Of a stretch of DNA of 64,000 nt, positions 1-7,657 are shown piece after piece. Origin of the DNA: Streptomyces tsukubensis. GTDB lineage: Bacteria; Actinomycetota; Actinomycetes; Streptomycetales; Streptomycetaceae. Position 1 is the first letter of the stretch. Each line of letters opens with the position of its first letter. Location of the stretch: NCBI RefSeq assembly GCF_003932715.1, contig NZ_CP020700.1:1192001-1256000 (forward strand), written 5' to 3'. The position numbers and the translations under genes are program-made. Below the pieces are notes generated by a model. It saw only the letters and a list, made by a program, of their open reading frames with translations, did no database searches and was not told where the DNA came from.

Positions 1-637
1 TGGGGGTGAGCCCGGTGCCGGGCCTGCGGTAGAGGGTGAGCCGGAGCCGGTACGCGGCGAGCCGCAGCCCGCTCGCCGCGTCGTCGACGGAGAAGGTGTC
101 CGTCCAGATGCTCGCGCGGCCGTCCGTCTGGCCGTCGACCGAGGTGCGCCGGATGTCGCCGTCGCCCGAGGCCCAGCGGCCCATGACGAACCAGGGGGTG
201 GCGGTGCCGTCCGAGTAGGTGCCGCTCAGTTCGGTCTGGAGCCAGGTACCGGCCGGGGTGTGGGCGTTCCAGGAGGCGATCACCTCCGTCGCGGGGACCG
301 CGGGCCGGTGCTCGGGCGAAACCCAGACGGCGTACTCCCACGGTTCGGTGCGTCCGGTGTGCGGATCGGTGTAGTCGGTGACCCCGGCGGGCCGGCCGAC
401 GACCACGCCGGGGCGGCGGCCCGCGACGGCCCGGGTGCCGTCGGCGCTGCCGCAGCGCCAGTCGGTGTAGGAGGTCCAGAAACGGTTGTCCACGAGCCGG
501 GCGGTCCTCACGGGGGCGGTGGGCGGTGCGGGTGCGGTGGGCGGCGCAGCGGCACGGGCGGCGGTGGTGAGCGCCCCCGTACCGGCGGCCGCGATCGCGG
601 CGCCCAGCAGGGTCCTGCGCGTGGTGGCTCTGGCCAT
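1..637 (-). CDS. Secreted C39-like peptidase family protein (partial, 5' part)
   Basis: The frame opens at ATG 637 and runs off the left edge, so only the N-terminal ~212 residues are here. The first residues, MARATTRRTLLGAAIAAAG, look like a twin-arginine signal (TTRRTLLG, then an Ala-rich hydrophobic stretch), so export is likely. The following region (FWTSYTDWR, DYTDPHTGR, WEYAVWVSP, SWNAHTPAGTW, DGTATPWFVMGRWA) resembles from memory the N-terminal part of Streptomyces secreted C39-like peptidases. The catalytic C39 domain would lie beyond the edge, so the peptidase call is by family resemblance only. A GGGGG tract 5 nt before ATG serves as ribosome site. The gene is divergent from the kinase at 906; overlapping palindromes at 791-811 lie between them. 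Confidence 0.7.
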   Translation of the reverse strand, partial: MARATTRRTLLGAAIAAAGTGALTTAARAAAPPTAPAPPTAPVRTARLVDNRFWTSYTDWRCGSADGTRAVAGRRPGVVVGRPAGVTDYTDPHTGRTEPWEYAVWVSPEHRPAVPATEVIASWNAHTPAGTWLQTELSGTYSDGTATPWFVMGRWASGDGDIRRTSVDGQTDGRASIWTDTFSVDDAASGLRLAAYRLRLTLYRRPGTGLTP

Positions 638-790
638 GACAACCCCCAGGATCGGTCGCGCTGCCGCGGGCAGCACTGCGGACGGAACGGACTCGGCCGC
701 CGCGCCGGAGCCGCGGTCCGGACCGGGCGACGCAGGCCACTATCACCCGGGGCCCGCCCCCGGTGCCAGCGTTCACGGCCCGCGCCGTCC

Positions 791-811
791 ACCAATATTG
801 GTCCGACCAAT
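791..811. promoter_or_regulatory. Overlapping palindromes (candidate operator)
   Basis: Two perfect palindromes overlap: ACCAATATTGGT (791-802) and ATTGGTCCGACCAAT (797-811, 7-bp arms around one base). They lie between the divergent peptidase and kinase genes. The second resembles GntR/HutC-type operators such as DasR sites (TGGTC..GACCA) but lacks the central TCTAGA. The regulator is unknown; it is probably more relevant to the peptidase gene, because the kinase promoter is 80 bp away. Confidence 0.45.
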
Positions 812-893
812 GGCAGAGGTCCCGGCCCGCCGGTCTCCGGCGTCTCCCGCCCCCGCCACCCGGTCCCCGGCCGGGCGACCGTCCGTACCGGCA

Positions 894-899
894 TAGGCT
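894..899 (+). promoter_or_regulatory. -10 hexamer of a leaderless promoter for the kinase gene
   Basis: TAGGCT fits the TANNNT -10 pattern and ends 6 nt before ATG 906, so transcription should start at or within a base of the A of the start codon. No ribosome-binding sequence precedes the ATG, in agreement with a leaderless mRNA. Confidence 0.5.
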
Positions 900-905
900 G
901 GACCC

Positions 906-1541
906 ATGGAGCACGAGCCGGGGAGCCCGGGAGGATCCGCGCGAAGCGGGCTGGGTCCGCTGGCCGGTGAGCTGGCCGCGGCCGAACCGTCCTGCGGTCC
1001 GGTGCGGCTGATCGCGGTCGACGGTCACGCCGGGTCGGGCAAGACCACCTTCACCGCCCGGCTCGCGGACGCGCTCGCCTCCCGGGTGCCGGGCGGCGAG
1101 GTCCCCGTACTCCATCTCGACGACCTCGCGAGCCACGAGACGCTCTTCGGCTGGACCGGGCGCCTGCTCGACCAGGTGGTCGATCCGCTCGCCCGGGGCG
1201 TGACGGCGCACTACGAGCCGTACGACTGGAACACGCGCCGCTTCTCCGCACCGCGCGCCCTGCCCACCGCCCCCGTGGTGCTGATCGAAGGGGTCGGTGC
1301 CGGACGGGCCGCGGTCCGCCCGTATCTGACCCGGCTGCTGTGGCTGGAGCGGACACCCGACGAGTCCTGGCCGCGCGGCAGGCAGCGCGACGGCATCGGG
1401 CTTTCGGCCTTCTGGGATACCTGGACTGTGGCCGAGACCCGTCATTTCCTGGCCGATCCTTCGCGTCCGTACGCCGACACTCTGGTGATGGAGCGCAACG
1501 AGGGGTACGAGTTGCTCCCGGGACACCCCACGACCGCATGA
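906..1541 (+). CDS. P-loop uridine kinase-like protein
   Basis: A 211-residue protein with a Walker A motif (GHAGSGKTT, about residues 41-49) following a beta strand (RLIAVD), a basic/acidic substrate region (HLDDLAS) and a WLERTPDESWPRGRQRDG segment that resembles the lid of nucleoside and uridine kinases. Streptomyces relatives are annotated as uridine kinase or ATP-binding protein. The phosphoryl acceptor cannot be read from the sequence; uridine is a family guess. The start at ATG 906 is supported by the TAGGCT hexamer 6 nt upstream (leaderless). It stands alone, divergent from the peptidase gene and followed by the small RNA locus. Confidence 0.7.
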   Translation: MEHEPGSPGGSARSGLGPLAGELAAAEPSCGPVRLIAVDGHAGSGKTTFTARLADALASRVPGGEVPVLHLDDLASHETLFGWTGRLLDQVVDPLARGVTAHYEPYDWNTRRFSAPRALPTAPVVLIEGVGAGRAAVRPYLTRLLWLERTPDESWPRGRQRDGIGLSAFWDTWTVAETRHFLADPSRPYADTLVMERNEGYELLPGHPTTA

Positions 1542-1627
1542 AAGCATCAGATCATCACATAGAGTGACTACTCCTGTCGGTCGCACAGAGGTGTCGGGAA
1601 TCCGCCTCACGAGTGCCTGAACTCCGC

Positions 1628-1657
1628 TTGACCCGGGGGGTGTACAGGTCTTACGTT
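1628..1657 (+). promoter_or_regulatory. Sigma-70-type promoter of the small RNA
   Basis: TTGACC (1628-1633), an 18-nt spacer and TACGTT (1652-1657) fit the vegetative HrdB-type -35/-10 pattern. The expected start is near 1664, just before two hairpins; no reading frame with a ribosome site follows. Confidence 0.5.
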
Positions 1658-1663
1658 CTCAAT

Positions 1664-1732
1664 GTGCGGCTTTTGAGGCCGCCACAGACGCGAAGCCCCC
1701 GGTTGTTCCCCCGTGATCGGGGGCTTCGTTCT
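1664..1732 (+). ncRNA. Candidate ~65-nt small RNA
   Basis: Downstream of a good -35/-10 pair lie a small hairpin (GCGGC at 1666-1670 with GCCGC at 1678-1682, loop TTTTGAG) and then a strong terminator hairpin (1691-1728). The whole would be a 60-70 nt transcript with no start codon or ribosome site. It sits 120 nt after the kinase stop and well before the AAA+ gene. I cannot match it to a named RNA family. It could instead be only a terminator for the kinase, but the promoter in front argues for an independent transcript. Confidence 0.45.
1691..1728 (+). terminator. Hairpin terminator
   Basis: CGAAGCCCCC (1691-1700) pairs perfectly with GGGGGCTTCG (1719-1728) across an 18-nt loop, followed by TT. 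It would end the candidate small RNA and any read-through from the kinase gene. Confidence 0.65.
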
Positions 1733-1838
1733 GTCCTCTCCCGGGCTCGGTCCCGGGCCGTGTCGGCCTTGCGCCCTCACCCTCGGTCACCGCAGCCGTA
1801 TCACCTCGCCGCCCTTAAGCCGCAGCCCCCTGCGCAGG

Positions 1839-1844
1839 TACGAT
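1839..1844 (+). promoter_or_regulatory. -10 hexamer candidate for the AAA+ ATPase gene
   Basis: TACGAT fits TANNNT. A start near 1851 would give a leader of about 60 nt before ATG 1912. No convincing -35 element is seen 17-18 nt upstream. Confidence 0.3.
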
Positions 1845-1911
1845 GCCCTCCCGTGGGGGCACTTCCCGTCCGCATCAAGGCGGTTCAGTCGGTGTACTTA
1901 TGGGGGACCTG

Positions 1912-3825
1912 ATGGACCTCGGCACGCAGGGCGCTCCGGCCCCGGCCGATCTCGCCTGGGCGCGGGGCGTGGACGCCTACACGATGGGGGCCTATCCCCA
2001 GGCCGAGGAGGAGTTCCGTACCGCGGTACGGCTCGACCCGGGGATGGCCGACGGCTGGCTCGGGCTGCACGCCCTGCGGGTCGACACCACCAACGCACTG
2101 CTGCGGATGTACCGCGCCCGGGACCGGTTCGGCGAGCAGCGCGCCCGGCACCGCCGGGCGCTCAACTCCTGGTACTGGCTGGGCTGGTGGGTCCAGCCGG
2201 TGCTGGAGAGCCCGCGCGATCTGCTGCTGGCGCACGCCTCCCACTGGCTGGACGGCCGCCACGTCCCCGAGCTGGACCGGGCGCTGGCCGGGCTGCCGCC
2301 GGTCGACACCGATCCGCAGGTACGGTTCCTGCACTCCTGCCGCGCCTATCTGGTCAAGGACTGGGAGCAGCTCGTCCGCCATACCGAACCGCTGGTCGGC
2401 GATGCGCTGCTGGGCATCGAGGCGGGGCTGTTCGCCGGGATGGCGCGGGTGCGGCTGGAGATGTACGGGCAGGCGGAGCCGCTGCTCGCGGCGGCCCTGA
2501 TGCGCTGCCGCAGCGAACAGCCGCAGCGCAAGGAGCTGCGGTACTGGCTGGCGCGGGCCCACGAGGGCACCGGCCGGACCGCCGCGGCCCTGCCGCTGTA
2601 CCGGGCGGTGCACCGGGTCGACCCGGGGTTCATGGACACCTCGGCCCGGCTGGCCGCCATCGCCGAGTACGACGGTACGGACCCGCTGGAGACCGGTTCG
2701 TACCACGACGATCCGGCCGGGGCCGGGCTCGCGGTCTCCCTCGCCGGCTACGGGCCGGGGCAGGAGACCGTGGAGGCGGAGGACGGGACGCTGCCGCCGG
2801 AGGGGCCCCGGGCGGGCGGCGACCCCGCCGACCGGCCGCCGGGCACGGTCTCCCCGGCCCCCGCCGACCTCGGGCGCAGCAGGGACGCACCGGACGGCAG
2901 AGGACCCGGCGCGCCGCTCCCCTCGGGCCCCACGGATCCGCTGCTACTGGCGGAGGCCCTGGCCGAGCTGGAGCGCATGGTCGGGATGGAGCCGGTGAAA
3001 CGGCAGGTGAAGGCGCTGTCGGCGCAGTTGGAGATGGCCCGGCTCCGGGCGGGCCAGGGGCTGCCGGTCCAACCGCCGAAGCGGCACTTCGTCTTCTCGG
3101 GCCCGTCCGGCACCGGCAAGACCACCGTCGCCCGGATACTCGGCCGGGTCTTCTACGCGCTGGGGCTGCTCGGCGGCGACCATCTCGTGGAGGCCCAGCG
3201 GTCCGATCTGGTGGGCGAGTTCCTCGGCCAGACGGCGGTGAAGGCCAACGAGCTCATCGACTCGGCGCTCGGCGGGGTGCTGTTCGTGGACGAGGCGTAC
3301 AGCCTCTCCAATTCGGGGTACGCGAAGGGGGACGCCTACGGCGACGAGGCCCTCCAGGTGCTGCTGAAGCGGGCCGAGGACAATCGCGACCACCTGGTGG
3401 TCATCCTGGCCGGCTATCCCGAGGGGATGGACCGGCTGCTGGCCGCCAATCCCGGGCTGACGTCGCGTTTCACCACCCGGGTCGACTTCCCCTCGTACCG
3501 TCCGCTGGAGCTGACGCGGATCGGGGAGGTCCTCGCCGCCGAGAACGGCGACTGCTGGGACCAGGAGGCGGTGGAGGAGCTGCGGTCCATCTGCGGCCAT
3601 GTGGTCGACCAGCGGTGGATCGACGAACTGGGCAACGGGCGCTTCCTGCGGACGCTGTACGAGAAGAGCTGCGCCTACCGGGATCTGCGGCTGTCCGGCT
3701 ATCCCGGCACCCCGACCCGCGAGGACCTGTCGACGCTGAGGCTGCCGGATCTGATGCAGGCGTACGGAGAGGTGCTGTCGGGCCGCGGACCGCTGGAGCG
3801 CGGCCCGGGGGATCCCCTCGGTTAG
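1912..3825 (+). CDS. CbxX/EccA-like AAA+ ATPase with N-terminal TPR-like region
   Basis: A 637-residue protein. The first ~270 residues are helical and repeat-like (TPR-like, with pairs such as AYTMGAYPQAEEEF), followed by a Pro/Gly-rich linker of about 70 residues. The C-terminal AAA+ domain (about residue 340 on) belongs to the SpoVK/CbbX/EccA class: Walker A GPSGTGKTT at ~398-406, Walker B GVLFVDEAY at ~455, and RLLAANPGLTSRF with an arginine. EccA proteins work with type VII secretion, but no esx or ecc gene is in the window, so the partner is unknown. Start: a GGGGGA ribosome site 4 nt before ATG 1912 is better than anything at the in-frame ATGs 1843 or 1900. It is convergent with the BAAT gene, 29 nt apart. 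Confidence 0.8.
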   Translation: MDLGTQGAPAPADLAWARGVDAYTMGAYPQAEEEFRTAVRLDPGMADGWLGLHALRVDTTNALLRMYRARDRFGEQRARHRRALNSWYWLGWWVQPVLESPRDLLLAHASHWLDGRHVPELDRALAGLPPVDTDPQVRFLHSCRAYLVKDWEQLVRHTEPLVGDALLGIEAGLFAGMARVRLEMYGQAEPLLAAALMRCRSEQPQRKELRYWLARAHEGTGRTAAALPLYRAVHRVDPGFMDTSARLAAIAEYDGTDPLETGSYHDDPAGAGLAVSLAGYGPGQETVEAEDGTLPPEGPRAGGDPADRPPGTVSPAPADLGRSRDAPDGRGPGAPLPSGPTDPLLLAEALAELERMVGMEPVKRQVKALSAQLEMARLRAGQGLPVQPPKRHFVFSGPSGTGKTTVARILGRVFYALGLLGGDHLVEAQRSDLVGEFLGQTAVKANELIDSALGGVLFVDEAYSLSNSGYAKGDAYGDEALQVLLKRAEDNRDHLVVILAGYPEGMDRLLAANPGLTSRFTTRVDFPSYRPLELTRIGEVLAAENGDCWDQEAVEELRSICGHVVDQRWIDELGNGRFLRTLYEKSCAYRDLRLSGYPGTPTREDLSTLRLPDLMQAYGEVLSGRGPLERGPGDPLG

Positions 3826-3854
3826 GCCGTGTCCGGGTGGCCCCCGGCGGGTGC

Positions 3855-5117
3855 TCAGGACAGGGCCTGGTCTCCGAGCAGGGCCCGTACCTGCCGCCAG
3901 CTGTCGGTCCGGGCCTGCGCATCGGCCTGCCGGGTGCCTCCCATGGTGACTTCGCGCTCCACCAGCGGGTTTCTGAAACGCAGACCGGCCGGGGTGTACG
4001 GATGGGTGCCGACGCCGTGACCGGCGTGCGGATAGATCAGCGCCCGGTGCCGTTCGCCCGAGGCGCCCCGCTGCCCGCCGATGCTCCTGGCACTGCCGGC
4101 CGCCGGCCAGAGCCCGTCCGCGCCCCCGGCGATCGCCAGTACCGTGCCGCGCACCCGGCCCAGGGGCAGCGGCCCGTACGGCACCGGTCTGCCGCCCTTC
4201 GTCCAGGCGGGCGCCTTCCCGTCGGGGAAACCGGGGTTGGCACGGTGGCTGGGCGCGTACACGACGACGTCGTCGACGAGGTCGGGATAGTGGTGGGCGA
4301 GGAGCTGCGCGGCCTCGGAGCCGCGTGAGTAGCCGATGACGTCCACCTGCCCCGGCCCGCGGCCCGACTCCCGGGTCAGCAGCCGGGCGGCCGTGGCGAA
4401 GTACTCCAGGGCGATCCCCTTCAGGGTGCCGGGGCGGTCCGGGCAGTTGAAGTAGCACAGGACGAGGACCGGATGTCCCCGGGAGGCCAGCAGCGCGGCG
4501 GCGTACTTGTCGCCCGTACCGCCGTCCGAACCGCCGAAGCTGAGAACCGGTGACCGGCGCGGGGCGCCCGCGGGCGGCAGGTACAGCGCCCCGTGCACCC
4601 CGTCCCGGGCCGCCGTCAGAAGCCGGTGGGTGGTGCCCTCGGCCAGCCAGGTACGGGTCAGCGCCCGGCTCGCGAGGCGCTTGCCGCCGGCGTGGACCGC
4701 GAGGCGCACCTCGTACCCGGCCTGGTCCTCCGGCCGGCGGGATGCGAACCACGACTCGTCGACCCGCCCCTGTCCGGGGTTCATCGACCAGAAGAGGCCC
4801 ATGCCGTCGGCCGTCGAGTAGGTTCCCGCCGAGGGCCGGGCCCGGGTGAGGTCGACCGCGCCCGCGCCGTCGGCGGTGAACACGGCCCGCCCGGTCCATG
4901 CCGTGCCCGCGTAGTCCGTGGCCTGCGAGGTGACCGTCACCTCCTGGCCCGCCGCCAGCCCGGTCACCCGGATCCGTACCGGTTCGTCGGCCGCGGCCCG
5001 GGGCTTGTCGACCCCGATCCGTACCTCGCGCCCGCCGTCGCCGTCACCGCTCCCGCCGCATCCGGCGACCAGCAGCAGCGCAGCACCCACGGCGGCAGCC
5101 CGCAGCTCCCGTCTCAT
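3855..5117 (-). CDS. BAAT-family lipoprotein hydrolase/acyltransferase
   Basis: A 420-residue protein with a lipoprotein signal (hydrophobic AVGAALLLVAGC, lipobox Cys at ~20, then a Gly/Asp/Ser-rich tether). The N-terminal domain reads as the acyl-CoA thioesterase/bile acid-CoA:amino acid acyltransferase (BAAT) immunoglobulin-like domain (VRIRVTGLAAGQEVTV, GMGLFWSMNPG). The C-terminal alpha/beta hydrolase has the nucleophile elbow GYSRGSEAA (Ser) and a late His (YPHAGHGVG). The substrate is unknown; being a surface lipoprotein it is unlikely to act on cytoplasmic acyl-CoA. GGGGAG directly abuts ATG 5117, an unusually short spacing, so a start a few codons downstream is possible. Confidence 0.8.
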   Translation of the reverse strand: MRRELRAAAVGAALLLVAGCGGSGDGDGGREVRIGVDKPRAAADEPVRIRVTGLAAGQEVTVTSQATDYAGTAWTGRAVFTADGAGAVDLTRARPSAGTYSTADGMGLFWSMNPGQGRVDESWFASRRPEDQAGYEVRLAVHAGGKRLASRALTRTWLAEGTTHRLLTAARDGVHGALYLPPAGAPRRSPVLSFGGSDGGTGDKYAAALLASRGHPVLVLCYFNCPDRPGTLKGIALEYFATAARLLTRESGRGPGQVDVIGYSRGSEAAQLLAHHYPDLVDDVVVYAPSHRANPGFPDGKAPAWTKGGRPVPYGPLPLGRVRGTVLAIAGGADGLWPAAGSARSIGGQRGASGERHRALIYPHAGHGVGTHPYTPAGLRFRNPLVEREVTMGGTRQADAQARTDSWRQVRALLGDQALS

Positions 5118-5246
5118 CTCCCCGTACCCCCGGATCGTGATCGCACGGCCGGTGGCCGGAGCCGCGCCCGGCCGGACCGGTGCGACGAGCCTTGCCGATA
5201 TGCCGTCGGGGGGTCAAGAAATCACGCGGCGCCGGGGAGGGAAACA

Positions 5247-5290
5247 GAAAAGGGCCGACCCGGGCCACGGCGGTGGCGCGGATCGGCCCC
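5247..5290 (-). terminator. Intrinsic terminator of the rib-his operon
   Basis: Read on the minus strand, GGGCCGA...GCCAC pairs with GTGGC...TCGGCCC with two internal mismatched positions, and is followed by TTTT. It lies about 30 nt after the stop of the PH-domain gene, so it should close the ribD-to-PH transcription unit. Confidence 0.7.
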
Positions 5291-5322
5291 GTACCCGGTG
5301 CCGGACTGTTTGCGGGTCCGTC

Positions 5323-5781
5323 TCAGCGGGCCTCGGCGGCGGCGCGCGATTCGGCGAGGGCGCGCAGGGCGCGGGCGTCCGCGACGGCCTTCTCCTTGGC
5401 GATACCGGGCTGGATGCCGAGCGCGGGCAGGCTGGTGCCGTCACTGAGGTCGAGGAAGACCCAGGGGTCGCCCCGCCGCAGATTGACCCGGAGGATCTCG
5501 GCCCAGGCCAGCCTGCGGCTGCGGGTGAAGTTGACGACGGTGACACCGTCCTCGTCGGCGACCACCTTGGGCCGGGCCAGCAGCCACAGGACGAAGAGGA
5601 AGCCGGTCGCGGTGATGACGAAGCTGATCCGCTCCCCCAGGCTCAGCCGGTCGAGGACGAGCCCGGTCCCCGCGATCACGGTGAACATCACCGCGCCGAC
5701 CGAGAGAAGGACGATCCGGGTGCGGTGCGGGCGGAAGGTGACCGGAAGAGCGGGGGGCGAAGCTGCGGGGGCGGCAGACAT
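5323..5781 (-). CDS. PH domain-containing membrane protein
   Basis: A 152-residue protein with two membrane segments (about residues 24-42, IVLLSVGAVMFTVIAGTGLV, and 53-69) followed by a small beta-rich PH-like domain (VVADEDGVTVVNFTRSRRLAWAEI, WVFLDLSDGTSLPALG) and an Ala/Arg-rich helical tail. The function is not known for this family. It starts at ATG 5781, 14 nt after the hisG stop, and is the last gene before the terminator at 5247-5290, so it is co-transcribed with hisG. Confidence 0.75.
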   Translation of the reverse strand: MSAAPAASPPALPVTFRPHRTRIVLLSVGAVMFTVIAGTGLVLDRLSLGERISFVITATGFLFVLWLLARPKVVADEDGVTVVNFTRSRRLAWAEILRVNLRRGDPWVFLDLSDGTSLPALGIQPGIAKEKAVADARALRALAESRAAAEAR

Positions 5782-5795
5782 GGTGACGGGGTTCC

Positions 5796-6644
5796 TCAGA
5801 GCCGGCAGGCGTGGATGGCGGTGGTGAGAATGGCCCGGGCGCCCAGCTCGTACAGATCGTCCATGATCCGCTGGGCCTCCTTGGCGGCGACCATGGACCG
5901 GACGGCGACCCAGCCCTCGTGGTGGAGGGGGGAGACCGTCGGGGACTCCAGGCCGGGGGTGAGGGCGACGGCCTGTTCCAGGTGCTCGACCCGGCAGTCG
6001 TAGTCCATCATCACGTACGCCCGGGCGACCAGGACGCCCTGGAGGCGGCGGAGGAACTGCTGCACCTTGGGTTCGTCGCGGTCCGCGCCCTTGCGGCGGA
6101 CGACGACCGCCTCGGAGGTCATGATCGGCTCGCCGACGACCTCCAGTCCCGCGTTCCGCAGGGAGGTGCCGGTCTCGACGACATCGGCGATGATCTGGGC
6201 GACACCGAGTTCGATGGCGGTCTCGACGGCGCCGTCGAGGTGGACCACGGAGGCGTCGATGCCGTTCTCGGCGAGGTGCTGGGCGACGATCCCCTCGTAG
6301 GAGGTGGCGACCGTCATCCCGCCGAAGTCCTCGACGCCGCGCGCGGTGCCGGGCCGGGTGGCGTAGCGGAAGGTGGAGCGGGCGAAGCCGAGTTCGAGGA
6401 TCTCCTCGGCGTCGGCTCCGGAGTCCAGCAGCAGGTCACGGCCGGTGATACCGATGTCCAGCCGGCCGGAGCTGACGTAGATGGCGATATCGCGCGGCCG
6501 GAGGTAGAAGAACTCGACCTCGTTGACGGGGTCAACGAGCACCAGCTCCTTGGACTCCTTGCGCTGCTGGTAGCCGGCCTCATGGAGCATCGCCGCCGCG
6601 GGTCCGGACAGTGAGCCCTTGTTGGGGACGGCGATGCGCAGCAT
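5796..6644 (-). CDS. hisG: ATP phosphoribosyltransferase, long form
   Basis: A 282-residue enzyme of histidine synthesis (ATP + PRPP to phosphoribosyl-ATP). The N-terminus (LRIAVPNKGSLSGPA) and the PRPP loop region (ADIVETGTSLRNAGLEVV, reading ADVVETGTSL here) are typical. The extra ~80 C-terminal residues (YDCRVEHLEQAV, HHEGWVAVRSMV) form the ACT-like domain of the long HisG, the site of histidine feedback inhibition. It starts at ATG 6644 with AGGAAG 9 nt upstream and follows hisE by 88 nt. hisE and hisG sit apart from the other his genes, as in other streptomycetes. Confidence 0.95.
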   Translation of the reverse strand: MLRIAVPNKGSLSGPAAAMLHEAGYQQRKESKELVLVDPVNEVEFFYLRPRDIAIYVSSGRLDIGITGRDLLLDSGADAEEILELGFARSTFRYATRPGTARGVEDFGGMTVATSYEGIVAQHLAENGIDASVVHLDGAVETAIELGVAQIIADVVETGTSLRNAGLEVVGEPIMTSEAVVVRRKGADRDEPKVQQFLRRLQGVLVARAYVMMDYDCRVEHLEQAVALTPGLESPTVSPLHHEGWVAVRSMVAAKEAQRIMDDLYELGARAILTTAIHACRL

Positions 6645-6732
6645 GGGATCGGCTTCCTAACGTGACGGTACGGCGGAACGGAACGGGCGGAACGGGCGGA
6701 GACGACGGCGTCGGCCGGGGGGCCGGGGCCCG

Positions 6733-7014
6733 TCAGAGATGGGCGTAGACGTCGTCGAGGGAGATTCCGCGGGCCACCATCATCACCTGGACGTGGTAGA
6801 GGAGCTGGGAGATCTCCTCGGCGGCCGCTTCCTTGCTCTCGTACTCGGCGGCCATCCACACTTCGGCGGCCTCCTCGACGACCTTCTTGCCGATGGCATG
6901 GACGCCCTTGTCCACCAGTTCGGCGGTGCGGGAGGTGGCGGGGTCGCCGGTCTCCGCCTTGAGCCGGAGCTCGGCGAAGAGCTCTTCGAAACTTTTGCGG
7001 GTCGTGTTCGCCAT
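6733..7014 (-). CDS. hisE: Phosphoribosyl-ATP pyrophosphatase
   Basis: A 93-residue all-helical MazG-fold enzyme, full length for HisE, that hydrolyses phosphoribosyl-ATP to phosphoribosyl-AMP in histidine synthesis. The metal-binding helices show [13 protein letters not shown] and [14 protein letters not shown]. It begins at ATG 7014, 33 nt after the ribH stop, and precedes hisG, which makes its substrate. The short gap to ribH places it in the riboflavin transcription unit. Confidence 0.95.
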   Translation of the reverse strand: MANTTRKSFEELFAELRLKAETGDPATSRTAELVDKGVHAIGKKVVEEAAEVWMAAEYESKEAAAEEISQLLYHVQVMMVARGISLDDVYAHL

Positions 7015-7047
7015 GATGCTCTCAGGGTAAAGGGTCCGGGGCGCCGC

Positions 7048-7536
7048 TCAGCGCCAGGGTTCGCTCACCGAGCGCAGCGTCGCCGCGGTGGCGACGGCCG
7101 CGGTGACCGCCTCGTGTCCCTTGTCCTCGCGGGAGCCCGGCAGCCCGGCCCGGTCGAGGGCCTGCTCCTCGGTGTCGCAGGTCAGTACGCCGAAGCCGAC
7201 GGGCACTCCGGTGTCCACGGAGACCTGGGTCAGGCCCTGGGCGACGCCCTGGCACACGTACTCGAAGTGCGGGGTGCCGCCGCGGATCACGACGCCCAGC
7301 GCCACGATCGCGTCGTAGCCGCGGCGGGTCGCGAGGACCTTGGCGACGACGGGGAGTTCGAAGCTGCCGGGGACCCGCAGCAGGGTCGGCTCGTCGATGC
7401 CGAGCTCGCGCAGGGCGCGCAGGGCGCCGTCGACGAGCCCGTCCATCACCTTCTCGTGCCACTGGGCCGCGATCACGGCGACCCGCAGGTCGCTGCAGTT
7501 CCGTACGGACAGTTCGGGTGCGCCCTTGCCGCTCAC
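7048..7536 (-). CDS. ribH: 6,7-dimethyl-8-ribityllumazine synthase
   Basis: A 162-residue enzyme of normal length that joins the pyrimidine product of RibD to dihydroxybutanone phosphate in the penultimate riboflavin step, usually as an icosahedral or pentameric shell. Family motifs are present: [44 protein letters not shown] and [15 protein letters not shown]. The GTG start at 7536 has GAGGAG 5 nt upstream. It is separated from ribBA by 121 nt that contain a striking G-run tract. Confidence 0.95.
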   Translation of the reverse strand: MSGKGAPELSVRNCSDLRVAVIAAQWHEKVMDGLVDGALRALRELGIDEPTLLRVPGSFELPVVAKVLATRRGYDAIVALGVVIRGGTPHFEYVCQGVAQGLTQVSVDTGVPVGFGVLTCDTEEQALDRAGLPGSREDKGHEAVTAAVATAATLRSVSEPWR

Positions 7537-7551
7537 GCTTCTCCTCGCAAT

Positions 7552-7598
7552 GGGATGGGGGATGGGGATCAGGGGTGGGGGTGGGGGCCGGGACGGGG
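7552..7598 (+). other. G-run tract with G-quadruplex potential
   Basis: The plus strand holds eight runs of three to five G within 47 nt, separated by 1-4 nt. It lies between ribBA and ribH, on the template strand for the operon, so the mRNA carries the C-rich complement. Confidence 0.6.
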
Positions 7599-7657
7599 CG
7601 CCGGGCCGGCGGACGGCCGGCGCCGGGATGATCGTCGCCCGGGCGGTGGCCGTGGCG

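Noticed and set aside
1664..1732. tRNA or 6C-type RNA at the small RNA locus
   Set aside because: No cloverleaf can be formed, and the loops lack the C-runs that define 6C RNA.
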